This document shows positions 33,955-46,800 of a stretch of 64,000 nt of DNA, piece by piece (position 1 is the first letter of the stretch; each line of letters starts with the position of its first letter). The notes beneath the pieces were generated by a model. The model was not told the DNA's origin. It did no database searches and saw only the letters and a program-made list of their open reading frames with translations. The translations under genes and the position numbers were made by a program. The stretch comes from Colius striatus (Eukaryota > Chordata > Aves > Coliiformes > Coliidae), in assembly GCF_028858725.1 (NCBI RefSeq), contig NC_084762.1, positions 2,675,374 to 2,739,373 of the forward strand, written 5' to 3'.

Positions 33955-36150
33955 CTTAAGGAAAATAAACCCACTGTATTTACCGAGAGATGTGTTCTGC
34001 AGACCATCTAGCATCTCATTAAGATGATTTTACCCCACATTGTTCTGGCACACAGGCTCTCACAAACAACATTTTCAATACTCTGCTCTTCAGATCTCAT
34101 CACAATCCTAAACTAGGTCACCTGGAATGACAGTATGGTACAGAAACAAACAGATCAGATCCAACTCCTCCCTATCTTAAGTACCTAATATTTAGAGGCA
34201 TTTTCCCCGCAAAGGAAAGATTAAGAACAAACAACAAATGATTTAGCTGTCTCTTTACCAATACCTGGTATCTCAAATCAAGCTGGGCTTGATAATGAGG
34301 ACAGTGTGAGGGCTGCTCGATGGGTTTTGCAACACCGAACATTTCGTTGCTATCAGACCAGGGCAAGGATTTGCACCTCAGGGGCTGAGGGGTCGAGGCT
34401 GGAACAGCTCTGGCATGTGAGCCATCTCAGACCCCCAAGACAGGGAAACTCCAGGTCAGGGCTGAGGTCACTCTCATCGGGGCAGAAGGCAGCAAGATCT
34501 ATTCTTAGCACATTTCAGCTGACATTTGGTAAAACCATAACATGGATGAGGGAGCTCGTGCATACGTTGCCAAGAGGCTGAGAGCCACGTCATCCTGATA
34601 ACTCACATTACAACCACAGCTCACTTCATGGTACTTACTGCACACCTCAGCCAAGATGTAAGAAAACATTAATTCATCATCCAGTGAAGACAAGGCAGTT
34701 CAAAATTAATGGTAAGACCAACTCACTCTGACATTGCCTGAATTTCATTAATGCTCTGGATAAGCTCTCTCTTGCTACTCAGGTAAACCTTCAGGGAAAG
34801 GGAGAAGGAAGAGAAAGATATAGAGGAAAAAAAAACTAGAAGCAAAGTAACCAATAAAATATTGAACTTCCAATCCAGGACTATGGAATAAAATTGCCAA
34901 ATATGAAATGAAATTACACCTTGGAATCATTAACACAACTTCAATTCCAAGCTCAGGTTCTGACACAAGGTCCTCGAACGAACAAAACCAACCATTTTGA
35001 GTTCCCTGGTCTCCACCTGTTGTGAACAGTTGCAAAACACAAACCATTTTCTTAACATCCACAACTTCTGCTGGGTTCCCTAGTTCAAAAAGTCTCATTA
35101 TTGCAGCAGATAAGAGCGAGCTACAGCTCAGGGCTTGACATAGTGGAGTGGCTCATTACACCCTGTCACAGACATCATGGGATGCACCAGAGATTCCCTT
35201 CGTCAAGGAGAAATAATGAGCTGTCCTGGCTCCACGGTGTCTTTTCTAGCCTCCCAGATGTTTGCATCTATTTACTTATTTATTTCATTTAACAACCCCC
35301 TCCTTCAACCCCTGTATCAACTAAGTAATGGAAAATAAACCTTCATCAGCATAAGCCTGATAAAAGATCAAAACACCAACACTGCTGACAGGGCACAGGC
35401 ATGGAAATAATCTGTTTATTCAGCATTCTGTTTTGATAACGGGGGATGCACTCGGATTCCTTCCCCAATTCCCTCCTCATTAACATCCTGTCCAGTTTGC
35501 CCCAGGCCCTGACGTAGTCCCCACTAATACTTTTGGCATATGTTTCCTAAGGAAAGGCCCGTCCACCCTTCTGTTGAGCGGATGTCAATTGTGTTAATGC
35601 TGAAGAGGTGCACGGAGCTGCCCTCCTGCCGCGGTCAGGCCCTGGCGCACACGTGACCTGTCACTGTCACTTAACGCCCACCACCACAACTCATCCCCAC
35701 ATACTACACATCTCCTGCCTAAATGGGCAAGGCATGGATGTGTGTGCCTGTGCATGCACACACACACACACACACTCCCAGCAGGCACGCTCTGGAAGCA
35801 CACGGCATGGATGTGCTGGATATTGTGCTGAAAAGAAATCGCTCTCATCCCCTCAAATCTTAAAGGAAGGGTAAAAGAATGCCTCAGGGAAAAGGCAAGC
35901 TCTCAGTCCCATCATCACAGACTCCCATGTGTTACACTTGCTTAAGTCTTCTTCCATTTTTTCTCCCCCAAGAGAGATGCAGAGGTAGCATTCTGCAGGT
36001 GTCATTTTAATGCAAAACCTAACAAAGTGTTCAGCAGTGAGAAGATAAAATGAGTCCCCAAATGAAGGAGATGCAGATCCTCCATAAACAAGGTAACTAG
36101 ACATAAGCAGCCAAACATTCCTCTTTGGCCGCTTCGACAAGTAAATCTAA
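33955..36150. other. Non-coding stretch
   Basis: Mixed composition with no transposon recognised apart from simple repeats. A purine-rich patch lies near 34797-34840. Open frames here are short and unsupported. Confidence 0.48.
35757..35775. repeat. (CA)n microsatellite
   Basis: A pure CA dinucleotide run of 19 bases, preceded by a TG-rich segment (35739-35752) that makes the locus partly self-complementary. Confidence 0.9.
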
Positions 36151-36239
36151 CCTGATCTAGGTGGACCTGCTTCAGGAGGGGGGTTGGACTGGATGAAGGT
36201 CACTTCCAACCCCTACCATTCTGTGATTCTATGATTCTA
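36151..36239 (+). mobile_element. CR1 LINE 3' terminal fragment, left arm of tail-to-tail pair
   Basis: The terminal 89 bases of CR1 in plus orientation: 'cctgatctaggtggacctgc', 'gggggttggactggatga', a short deletion of the 'tctctaa' segment, 'cacttccaacccctaccat', and the ends ATTCTGTG ATTCTATG ATTCT. Its 3' end abuts the 3' end of the next copy, which lies on the opposite strand. Confidence 0.94.
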
Positions 36240-36246
36240 CAAAGTG

Positions 36247-36480
36247 AGCTGGAAGGGATCTCAAAAGCTCATCCAGTGCAACCTCTCTGCCAAGAGCAGG
36301 AGCACCTAGAGTAGGTCACACAGGAACTCATCCAGGTGGGTCTGAATGTCTCCAGAGAAGGAGACTCCACAGCCCGTCTGCGCAGCCCCTGCCAGTGCTC
36401 CCTCACCTCAACAGGGAAGAAATTCTTCCTTGTATTTCTCTGGAACGTCTTCTGTTCCAGCTTATACCCATTGCCCCTTG
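36247..36480 (-). mobile_element. CR1 LINE 3' fragment, right arm of tail-to-tail pair
   Basis: The plus strand reads AGCTGGAAGGGATCTC, 'aaaagctcatccagtgcaac', 'cacacaggaactcatccagg', 'gaaggagactccacagcccg' and 'ttatacccattgccccttg'. The outermost CR1 3' octamers on this copy are missing, replaced by the junction with the plus-oriented copy (36240-36246). It is the same subfamily as 13331 and 49599. Confidence 0.93.
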
Positions 36481-39400
36481 AAACAGTACCAAGGAGCAAT
36501 GCCAGACACTGTCTCTGCATTTCAATTATTAGACAAACCTTTGGCACAGGCTTGCCAGCACTCTCCCAGGCATCACAGAGGAAAAACACAGCCCAGGGAT
36601 AATTCCCATAAGACACTTTGGATGTGACCACCTTCTTTTGGAGGTTAAGAGTTGTAGGGCATCATCACAGGCTGTACGTATCCCCCGTGCCAGAAGATAC
36701 TCCCAGGCACATTTAACTTCTCAGACACAGCCTTTCTGTCCACCGTCAAAGCAGACCTCTGGTTTAATACGGGTATCAAATCTCTCTCAAACATGAAATA
36801 ACATGACAGTATCATTATTTCTGACTAGATTTTCACCACTTTTCCCACCAGGTGAAACAAACTATATGTTAGCTCCATCACAGAGCCCTGTGAGGAGCAT
36901 CCAACTAGATAATATGCTGGAAAGAAAGAATTTGCTATATCCAGTGTGTTCCTTAGCCAACATTCTCAGAAGATTTAGCATCAACAGCAAAATTGACCCT
37001 GGAAACAACATGTAGAGGAATACAAAAGATGTCAAATGCACAATATCACTATGTAAGGACAGGTAGTGGACTTCTGCAGAGCCTAAAATCCCACTGGAGG
37101 AAAGGAAGGTTAATTTCTCAGGTCCTAAAGCAAGGTTCAGAAGACGAGAGTTCCCTGTGTTCGTGCTGGGATTGGGATGTCTGGAACCTGCTCACCCTCG
37201 GTGCACATTTACCCTGACAACACCCAGATGAGGAGAAGCCTGAGTGTCACTGCATGACTATGTTCAGGATTTCACATTTTTCAAAGTAGAAGGAAAAAAA
37301 AAACCCAGTACAACTTGTCACAGAAACCCAACTCTATCCGTGCCTGTGTGCCTTCCAATTCACCACTTCCAACTCCCATCTCCAATAAATACATGGATAT
37401 CTGTTCACACATGCCAAAAAAAGAGGTGACTGAACTCTCCCCTTTCCAAACCCTTCCTAAAAGAGTTGCACATTCTCTCAATAAAGCAATTAAACAATTC
37501 AATAGGGCAACAGCTGCTGGTAAAGACACCAATTTTGATATTGCTTCCCAATCTACTTATGTAACCTGTGTTTGCAACGATTCAGTGCAGCATCAATACT
37601 AGAACTAGCCAATGCACAAACTCCTCCTGTTGCTCTCTTCTGCACTCACTCATCCTCCTTTTCTCACCTCATGCTTCACGTGGCGGGTGACTTTGCGTGG
37701 TAAAGCTTATTTTGACAGAGACAGGGCATGGGCTATAATCTGGCACAGAACTTCCTTAGACAAACAAGTAGGATGGGCATTTCTGCTTAGTATTATCCAT
37801 CTCAAGATTGCAGGGTGCTGAGGGCTGCTGATTTTGTCTCTCCTAAAGCCACATTTCATAGAATCCCACGTTTGGCAACACCCTTGTGAACTGCTGACCT
37901 TTCTTAAAATGGCCATAGATTATCCCCAAAAGCGAAGCTCTTTTCAATGAAAATGGCTGCTCCCTCCTATCTGTAATTTAGAGAGGAAATAAGAGAACAC
38001 AGACAGGAAGGAAAATATGGGGAGATACAGAAGCAAAGATTAGAAAACTATAAGTAGAGAGCCTATGTATAGATTCTAGACCAAAGCAAAACTCCTTATT
38101 ACAAAATATACCATTTGCAAAACCACATGTGTTTTAAAGAACAATATTCACTCACTCTTTAAAATACTGGACTGCAAGGAATTGTAACTGGGAAATGTAT
38201 TTCAGATATAATACATGCTGAGAGGCCAACAAGGTAAAATGTTACAGTGAGTTAGCTGCAAAAATTTGTCCTCCTTCCCCCTGCATGCATGCTGCAGCTT
38301 CTCTCAGGTGGCACAGAAAACCCAACGCATAAAAGGCAGGCATGAGAAATGCCACTCGCTGACGTCTGCTTTGGTCACATTTCCCATCATCAAGCAGAAA
38401 GGAAATGCTCACAGGCTCACAAAGAGGCAAACAGAAGCCAGAGCTAAAAGCAGGCTCTTTTTTTAACTCCCCACTCCCCCCCATCCCATAGGCTGTTACT
38501 CTGAAAGAACAGAAGCCATATGGAGACGGGATTATTATTCAGCTACTTGCTGCCTTCAGGTGGCTCCAAAACGAAAAGAAAGATTGTCAGCAGATGTACC
38601 CATCTATTCTACCTCTTCTTCATATGGCATGCTACAGCACTATTACCTCTACACTCATCAGCAGGCTCTTGATGAAGATATGTCAGCATTTCCCTACCCA
38701 GCATCTCTTTTCTTCCTCCCCCTTTAGGAACTCACACATTCAAAGCCAAGTTCAGAAAAAAATCCCTCTGGGCTCCATCACCACAGTCTTTTGTTTTGGT
38801 GTTTTTTTTAAGGAATGATCCAAAGAAGTTTCTTATTTATTATTTGAAGCTGCTGCACCTGGAATGCAGCAATTGTGGCAGGGACATCTCCCCAAGAGCT
38901 CTGTCACCCCCCACGTCACCCATCTCTGCTGTAGCCACTGCACTCCTAACGCCCATCTCCTCTCATCCCCAGGGTCAGCAAATGCAGTTTCACTTCTGTG
39001 GGTCTTAACCCATCTTAAAGGAATTTTCCAAGGAAGCAGTCACTGCAATGGACAACTGTTCCAGATTTTGAAGTTTAATTACATCTAGCCCTGTATCTTT
39101 CTTGCACTTCAGACAGCAGGTGGGATTACTGCTCAGGGAGCAGGTTGTCACTAGCAGGGAAATACTAATGTGAACAAATAGGTACACACAGTGAAGTTGT
39201 TGAATTTCATAAATAATAATGGTTAGCACTCTCTCCCAACTTGCTTTGTCTTTGTGGGCAGCAAGAGAAAGAACTGCTGCTTTTAAACAGAGTTTTCACA
39301 TAAAATATATGCACAGAAAACCCCCACAGGCCTCTTCAAATGTATTTTTCCTCCGTATATTGAATGTATGTGATGTGCAAAATACCTCAAAGACAAAATA

Positions 39401-42196
39401 ACTGATGATGCAAACGTGACCTACTGTAGCACTCACTGGCATCTCATATCCACTTTACAATGTGAATAAACTTATGTAGCAAGCTCTGGCTGTAATATCT
39501 CAAACCCATGAGCTCGTTGGCTGGCTTACATCAGCTACTGTGATTTGCAAGAGCAATAAAAGAAATGTAAAGAAACAATCAGGCAAAATACATCTTGAAC
39601 ACTAACCTCAGGACACCTCAGCATCAGCACTCCTCTGTTTGCTCATACAAACGCAGAGAGTTTCATCACCAGCAACTGGTACAATGGAAAACCAGATGCA
39701 TGGCTGAAGCTTCAGAGCATTTTATCCCATATGTATATTTCAATTATTTGATGTTTTCTTAATACAAATACTGAAAGCTATTTGCTGCCTTCTAGTTTTT
39801 CTAGCTGTGACTTAGTGCAAACACTTTGGGTTATTTTTTGCCTTATACTACAACAGCAAACCTTTGTTCCCTGTGCAAAAAGAAAGCGAAGGAGTAAGAT
39901 TGTATCAGATGTTGTTCATTACACAACATAATCAGAACTATGCTATGGGGAAGTGAAGCTGAAGGTTAAACTTCGGGAATGCAGGAGGAGAGACTTTCAG
40001 CTGTGAATATGGAGGCAGCTTCCTCTTGAATTAACACTCTCCTGTTATAGTTTTGTAGCTGCTTGGGAACTTTCCAGAACTTGCTGCTGAACACAAACTG
40101 GAGCAAGCTTCAGAAATATGAAAACACTATTTTGAACTGAGTGGAAAACAACTTAAATACACAACAAAAAAATCGTGTCAGTGCCATTTCTGAGATGGAT
40201 TGGTTGTTCCTCATCTCAACTTCAAAACATTCTCCTCCAGGCTCTATTATCCACTCCCCAATCTTGAAGCATCCTTAAAAAAAAATCACTCAGTACAATT
40301 GAAAAAGGTTCATCTTCTCCAGCAAAAGTGTCCTTATACTAATAAGGGCCCTGGATGGATTCAGATGGTACTATCCAAGTCAACACCCACCTTACAGTAA
40401 CACAGGTTCAGGGTAGATATTACATGATATTAGACCAGGGCTCAGGAACGCTTCGGTGGGCTCAGGTTTCCCCATATATGTGAAAGCATTCAGATACTTT
40501 TATTTGAAAATCCTCTTACAGGACTTCAACAATCCATTTAAAAGGCTTGTTGAGATTTCCTGGTTTTCAATACACTGCAGTCTCCCTAGTGATTACAATC
40601 GGCCCCAAACCCCACAGCAATGCCTGTGCCTTGCTAAATCCCACTCACCAAGTGCAGGCTTTTTATTGGAACGTGAAATAAAAAGAACAGGTACCTACAT
40701 TTTGTGCCTGGGTTGTTATTTTTTCAGGGCAATTTCCAAACACATTTTTAATGCTAAAAAGATATAAAAACATACCTGCATATCAGCATGTTCATATGGT
40801 GACTCCTGGTTATAGGAATATCCTTCTCATATTCTATTTTAAACTCAGAAGAGTACATTCTTATTGCTACACTCTTTGTCTTTGTACAGCATTTCCCTTC
40901 TAAACTGTCTTGTCATTAAAATTACACTGCAACATGCCTGCCTAAGTTCTTTTGGGACACAAGGACAACCACTTATTTGTGCCCACACTTCTACAGCATG
41001 CACTCCTCCAAGTAGGACTGAGAAAGAAAAGGCAGTAGATGCATCAATCTCATCATCTCGTTACTAGTTAATAAAAGGCTCCCTCTGAATGCAAACACAA
41101 CTTCATGCAGTCATTTTCCACTTTAAAGAAGCTGCACTGCTACAGTATAAACCAAACACTTCTACACAAATACAAAGACCAGCTGCACCTTTGTGACACA
41201 GTGCGAAACGCAATTATTAACAACAACATCATCACCGTGTTCAGTTCAGTGAATGCTAGCTTTGGTGTACAACAGCATCCCAAATCTGTTGTTGAAATTG
41301 CCCTGGTTCTGCACTTTTAAATTAATGGACTGTAGAACAGATAATTCAGGGCAGGAGGTGACTGTGGAACAGGTATTGGGTGCAGGAGGTGACTGTACTG
41401 ATGAGAAGAAGGAGCAGTCATCCTGTTGAACTTGTGGACCCATGAGGTCCTGCAGTACAAATAGAGGTGCTAGAGATACTATTATATTCTGTTCTGAAAG
41501 TATCCTTTTGCTATAGTACTAAGGCTGAGAGAACCACAGATACTGCAGTCACTGTTGGACATGGACTCTCAAAGCCATCTTGCCTACTCTGCTGCTCCAG
41601 TCACCAGCACCTCAATGATCTTGAGCTGGCCCTTGGATAGCCCTAGGTGCTGCTCCCCCAAAAATCTTAGGTCTAGGACACATTTCCTATCTTTCTCTCC
41701 TCCTGCTGCAACACAGCCTCTGTTCCAGGGGATGAGATGAGCAGCTTGAATTTCCTGACCCTCACAAGGGGAGGAGAGATGTCCAGGAACGGTTGGCTCT
41801 GGGGCCGCTCAGAGGGAAGGAGTGAGAGGTGGGGGGAGCAAGGATGGTACTGCTCAGTCTGTCATTTCCCCTGGCTGGACAATATGCAATATTCCTAGAA
41901 ATCTGTCTTCTGCAGGACAAGACAATCACCTGAAGAGCGAAAATCTACACATGACACCCAGGTCACAAGCAAGGCTGAGTTATCTGGGTAATATCAGAGG
42001 CACAATTACCCACAGAGAGGAAGCAGCCAGAAAAAGGATGATAAGTAACAACAATTTGCTTATATTACAACAGAGGACAAAGAGCCATATATCTCAGGCA
42101 AAACAGCAGATCACTTCTTCCAAGAAAATTAACTATAATCTCAGCTGACAAAATATGAACTGTAAAGTATTATTTTAGTGTGAGGAATAATCTTAC
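36481..42196. other. Long non-coding stretch
   Basis: Nearly 6 kb without a recognisable CR1 apart from a possible 15-base remnant at 37856-37870 (TTCATAGAATCCCAC). Mostly AT-rich unique sequence. A minus-strand acceptor-like tract near 37095 (CTTCCTTTCCTCCAG) is not followed by a convincing donor. The open frames are short and unrecognised. Confidence 0.48.
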
Positions 42197-42304
42197 CGCT
42201 GGCGTTGCTTCTGTGCTGCGCCTGAGATGCTCAGGTGGACTCTGCTCGAGCAGGGATGGGACTGCAAAGGCTCCTGTGAAGGGCAGGTCCATGCTCATCA
42301 TCTC
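42197..42304 (-). CDS. Candidate 108-bp internal coding exon, gene not recognised
   Basis: This is the best exon candidate in the window. On the minus strand TTCTGTTCCTTGCACAG is followed by 36 open codons and a strong donor GCG|GTAAGATT. Both ends are phase 0, and the other two frames contain stops. The peptide opens EMMSMDLPFTGAF, contains SLLEQSPPEHLRR and ends STEATPA, a serine/proline-rich composition typical of a disordered regulatory segment. The segment is GC-richer than its AT-rich flanks, as bird exons usually are. An exon of 108 bp is near the usual vertebrate size. I do not recognise the protein, so no product is named. It could also be an alternative or lineage-specific exon. Confidence 0.48.
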
Positions 42305-43572
42305 CTGTGCAAGGAACAGAATTAATTACCGAGTTGCTCATGGCCTTTGAACCTCAAAGGTTATGATCTGAACAAGAATACACCCTGTCACTGAAGTTCA
42401 CTGAAGTGCAGATGCTGAAATGCTAAGGCTAATTCCCTTCCTTTAAAAGGAATCAAAACAGCCTGATGGCACCTGGTGAACATTAAAGCCAGCTTTGGTT
42501 TCAAAGTCAGAAGCCCTTGGGAAAAACAGGGGTCACATTTGTCAGGTCACTCTTTGCTCTCCCAACACTGCTTTCCTCCTTTCTGTCTTTATATTTTCAT
42601 TAACACTATCAAGCCTGACAAATATTCTTCTTTTCCTCTTTTTTTCCCTCCTCTTCTCCCTTTCTCCCTGTTCCCCTCAATTCTCCCACCATCTGCACCG
42701 GCCTGTTCCACCCTGAAAGGTTCATTAGGAGAACAAGGTCACTCTCCTGTGGGTCATCATCCAAGGGCATGGCAAACAATTCCTACACCTTAAAGCAAGG
42801 CCACCACCACTCCCCAGGTGGCTCCTGAGTGTGAAGTCAGCTTCAGGAGGAAAGGCATAAAAAAGGGAACACTGAAGCAGCTGGTCCAGGAGTTTGTTTT
42901 CAAGAGAGACTATTGACAGAAAAGGAAAGCAAAGAGGTGGAAGAGGAGGCTTCTCCCTCCAGGAGGACTCTTCTCAACTGTTTGGTCATGGCAAGTTCAC
43001 GTCCCAAAGTAGAAACACCCTGATCCCTTTCAGAGATCAACAAAAAGTGATGTCCTGGAGCTGAGGATGGCCTCAGTATCGATGTGAAATAACACCACAA
43101 CAGTCAATTCTACACTTGCTAATCATTATCTTTTATCACCAAACAAAACAAGTGTTTCAAAGCTTGAAACATCATGTAGGAATCAGAACTGCTCTCCTGC
43201 AGCTCAATACTGTGCAGAGCAGAAGGAGAGCTGCCTGCTTTCCTATATTTAGGCACCTATGGCTATTATTAGCTGTAGGTGAAACGGAGCAGCATGAACA
43301 CCGTTGGCATGGCAATATAAGGGGAATTTATTCCCAGCTAGGCCTTTACCCTGTAATTTTTACAGGTCTGAATACATTGAATTGGGAAGGCTTCAGTATT
43401 TTAATGGATGCAAAAGTGCTTTTTTTTTTTGCCTAGAAAGGGTTTCTATAATGATTAACATCATTCTTTCTTAAAAAAAAATCTTGCTTAGATGTAAAGC
43501 TAAAATAATTGATAAAGGCATTTTATTTAGGAGTTAAATCCCTTCAGTTTCTTCATACATTTGTTCATAAGC
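42305..43572. other. Non-coding stretch with homopyrimidine tract
   Basis: Unique sequence to the right of the exon candidate. It contains the pyrimidine tract at 42625-42669. No further exon seen. Confidence 0.48.
42625..42669. repeat. Homopyrimidine tract, 45 bp
   Basis: An uninterrupted C/T run (TTCTTCTTTTCCTC, T7, then CCCTCC and CTTCTCCC units). It resembles a very strong plus-strand polypyrimidine tract, but no AG with a convincing exon follows closely. Confidence 0.85.
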
Positions 43573-43866
43573 AAGGTCACACAGGAACTGGTCCAGGCAG
43601 GTTTGGAATGTTTCCAGAGAAGGAGCCTCCACAGCCCATCTGGGCAGCCCCTTCCAGTGCTCCCTCACCTCAGCAGGGAACAAGTCTTTCCTTGTGTTTC
43701 TTTGGAACCTCTTCTGTTGCAGCTTGTACCCATTGCCCCATGTCCTGTCATTGGTCATCACTGAGAACAGCCTGGCTCCATCCTCCTCACACCCACCCTT
43801 GATGTATTTGTAACCATTAATGAGGTCACCCCTCAGTCTCTTCTTCTCCAAGCTAAAGAGCCCCAG
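43573..43866 (-). mobile_element. CR1 LINE fragment lacking its 3' end
   Basis: About 290 bases of CR1 on the minus strand. Plus-strand landmarks: 'aaggtcacacaggaactggt', 'gaaggagcctccacagccca', 'gtttctttggaacctcttct', 'attgccccatgtcctgtca', 'aacagcctggctccatcct' and 'aatgaggtcacccctcagt', ending 'ctaaagagccccag'. It reaches farther toward the CR1 5' side than any other copy here but lacks the last roughly 70 bases (no TTGGAAGGGACC, no ATTCTRTG ends). CR1 normally truncates at the 5' end, so the loss at the 3' end indicates a later deletion or rearrangement. Confidence 0.94.
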
Positions 43867-46800
43867 GAAAGGAGAGAAAACAAGTTAAAGTATTGGTGCT
43901 TAAAAAACAACACTAAATGGACATGAAAGCAGGAGCTTTGCAAGAACTTTTCCCCACAGCACAGCATCTGTCTGTGCTTGAAGAACTCTCTGGTCCTTGG
44001 GTCACGATTGATCTAGCCAACTGGATAGAGCCATGGTCTTCCTTTGCCCCCTCTGCAACACTTGTCAGTGGCTGACAACTTTAAGAGGATGGCACTAGGC
44101 AGGAGGTTTCATATAGAGATCTACGACTTTCTGCAAAACCCTTCCCCTTCCTTCTTCTTTCCCCAGAGCATCTGTGAGAGGAAGGGATGAGTACGGATGG
44201 TCTGAGCATTGGAGCTGTATGCTTTGCATCCAAGCCTATACTTCGGGAGGCAGGTCTGTGGTAGGCAGAACACGCCAGTAGCTGAGCTCCCACCATCTGA
44301 TGTCACCTGCTCCAACGGCGCACAGAGCTGAGGGTTTTCCCTGATTGATGTGTGCAACTGCTTCCTTGGGCTGCGTGGGCGAAGGATGTGGGCTGGCCCC
44401 GGCAGCACATCCACCTGAACTTCCCCGACAGTGCACAAAGAGGAGACAGACCGAGACTCATACCTGCCCACCCACACAGATAGGAAAACACATGACCTTA
44501 AAAATCAGGACACGAGCACAGAGAGGGAAAAGTTCTTTCCCTTTCTCTTTTTTTTCTTCCTTCCATTTCCCACCAGCACCACAAATAAGTCATGAGAACA
44601 CCAGTACAGAAGCAGAGGGCTTTACCTATGTTGAAGCACTACTGATCCTAATCAAGTTAAACACCCACAAACAAGGTTGGACTTCACCCTGTTTACTACC
44701 ACGCTCTTATTACCACCCTCCTAGAAACCCCCTCAGATATTTCCAACCTTCCACTTATTTATTTAATTCCAAAAAGAAGGAAAAAGGGGTTGGGGTGTGT
44801 GGGGGATAAGTGTTAAAAACACACTTCTGTCTGTACAAGTTTGGCTTAGGAAAGTATCTGGCAAGTACAGAGAGATCAATCTCTCAAGTGCACAAAAAAA
44901 ACCCACTTCTCCCACATATGCTCACCTATCTCCTGAGAGGAAATCCACTGCTCAGAAACCTGATACTCCACATGCTCTAATTAAGGAGGGAGGAAATAGC
45001 TTTCACAGTCTCTTGTGCAAGGGCCAGCAAACATAAGTCAAACGCTCACCTAAAACCATGAAAATGCTTTGAAAAGAAGTAAAACAAACAGTCTGCTCGT
45101 TTCCCACATGTATATCCAGTAATGTTTCTGATATAAAGGGCAGTAGGGTAGGAAAGAGGAAAAGAACTTAGTGATGTGGGAGGGAGATAACCCATCCTCA
45201 CATTTGTGACAGAGGGACGGAGTCCGCAGAGCTAACCAGGGTGGCACGAACTGGACAGTGCTGCAGCTCAAAAACTTCCTTTCTCAGCAGCATTATGTTT
45301 CTCTGGTCACACTTAATTCTGTAGCACCTCTTCAGTGCTTCAGAAAATTCAGCATGAGTCAAGGGATGCTAAGCCAGTAAGTCTTCATCCACCTCCTGAA
45401 GTTTTAGGAAGAATTCATTTGTCCTGGATGCATTCAAGAAACTTTCAAGACTTCCTTCCAACTAGTTCAGTGATAGTGATTGTTCACTACATTTTTACCA
45501 AAGAAGGAGAAAAGAAAAAAGTGCCAGCCAAAAATAAGGTTACACACAGATTTCCAGTACCTCTCAGCATCACAGTTATCTGAGCCTGGCCCCTTTGAGC
45601 TCAGCAACAGCGCTGACAGAGGCAAGTGAGCCCAGCAACCAGCTCTGAGATTACAGATTACAGTCAAGGGTTGCTCACTAAACGAGCCAGCTACCAGGTT
45701 GGGTTTTTCCCCCAAATCTACAGACTGCTAAGAGCACACTTCAGTTGTTGAATATCATTTCCTTTTGTTTTATTTCAGCCAGTAAAACCAAAAAGGAGGC
45801 ACTTGATGGGGGAAAGGCATCCCTATTCTAGATGGAAGACCTGAACACTGCCACTCCTGATGCAAAGAGATGGCCACTTATCCTTGTGCACCTTCTGCAT
45901 AAGTCAGCTACAACTACAGTAATTGAGATGTAAGAGTAAGAAGAAGAAATGTACCTGTCATTATCTATTTCCTTCTGCCAGTGTCAGCTCAGTGTAAGAC
46001 ACACAGCTCTTTAGATGTGGATGCTATATGAGATCTTGCCCCTACCATCTTGTTTTGCAAAATACAACTCTAAAAATAGAAAGTAAATGCTGGTTTCCTT
46101 TTCAAGTGTGTTTCATTTAAGTATTAAACAATTCTGCTGAAATACACTGATCTGAATTGATTTTCCTGCTGCTGGCTATGTTTTATACCAGGACAAAGCA
46201 AAGAACTCTAAATCTTTACAGGTTGCCTCCAAGCAATATCTTCAGAGCAACTGCAGTATTTGTGCACCTCTATGTACCCTACATGCACGCAGAAAAATAG
46301 CAGTATGTCTGATGTAAAAATGATGGTGAGAATAAATCAATAATCTTATTATTAACAGTGACAAAACTCTGGTTTTCTACAGCACCTTTTTATCTTTAGA
46401 ACTCAAGGCACCTTTTCTTTACTTGCCTCCATTTCACCAACTTTCAGAAACTTTGAGATGGAGTTACTTTCTTAAGGCCCTACAACATGCCATCGACAGA
46501 CCCTGGGACACACCTCAGCCTCTGCAATCCTACCAGATGGTAAGCAACAGACTAGATCCCTTGTTTTTCTCCTCCTTTTCATGTCCACCTATGCTCCCAC
46601 GTATTTTGATCTGCCTCATTCAACATTTAGCACGGCACTGCTTCAAATCCTGGCTTTCCAGGAACACAACTGGTTTTTCTCTGGAACTGTCCTTCTTCCT
46701 GCGAGACTGAGTGACTGCACGTACAAAAACACCATCTCAACTTGTGCCAGAAAGGCCAGTCTCCCTCTGCTCCCCCAAGTACCATTAGAGTGCATATCTG

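Noticed and set aside
44345..44809. 154-codon plus-strand open frame
   Set aside because: Overlapped by minus-strand frames over 100 codons; low-complexity peptide with no family resemblance.
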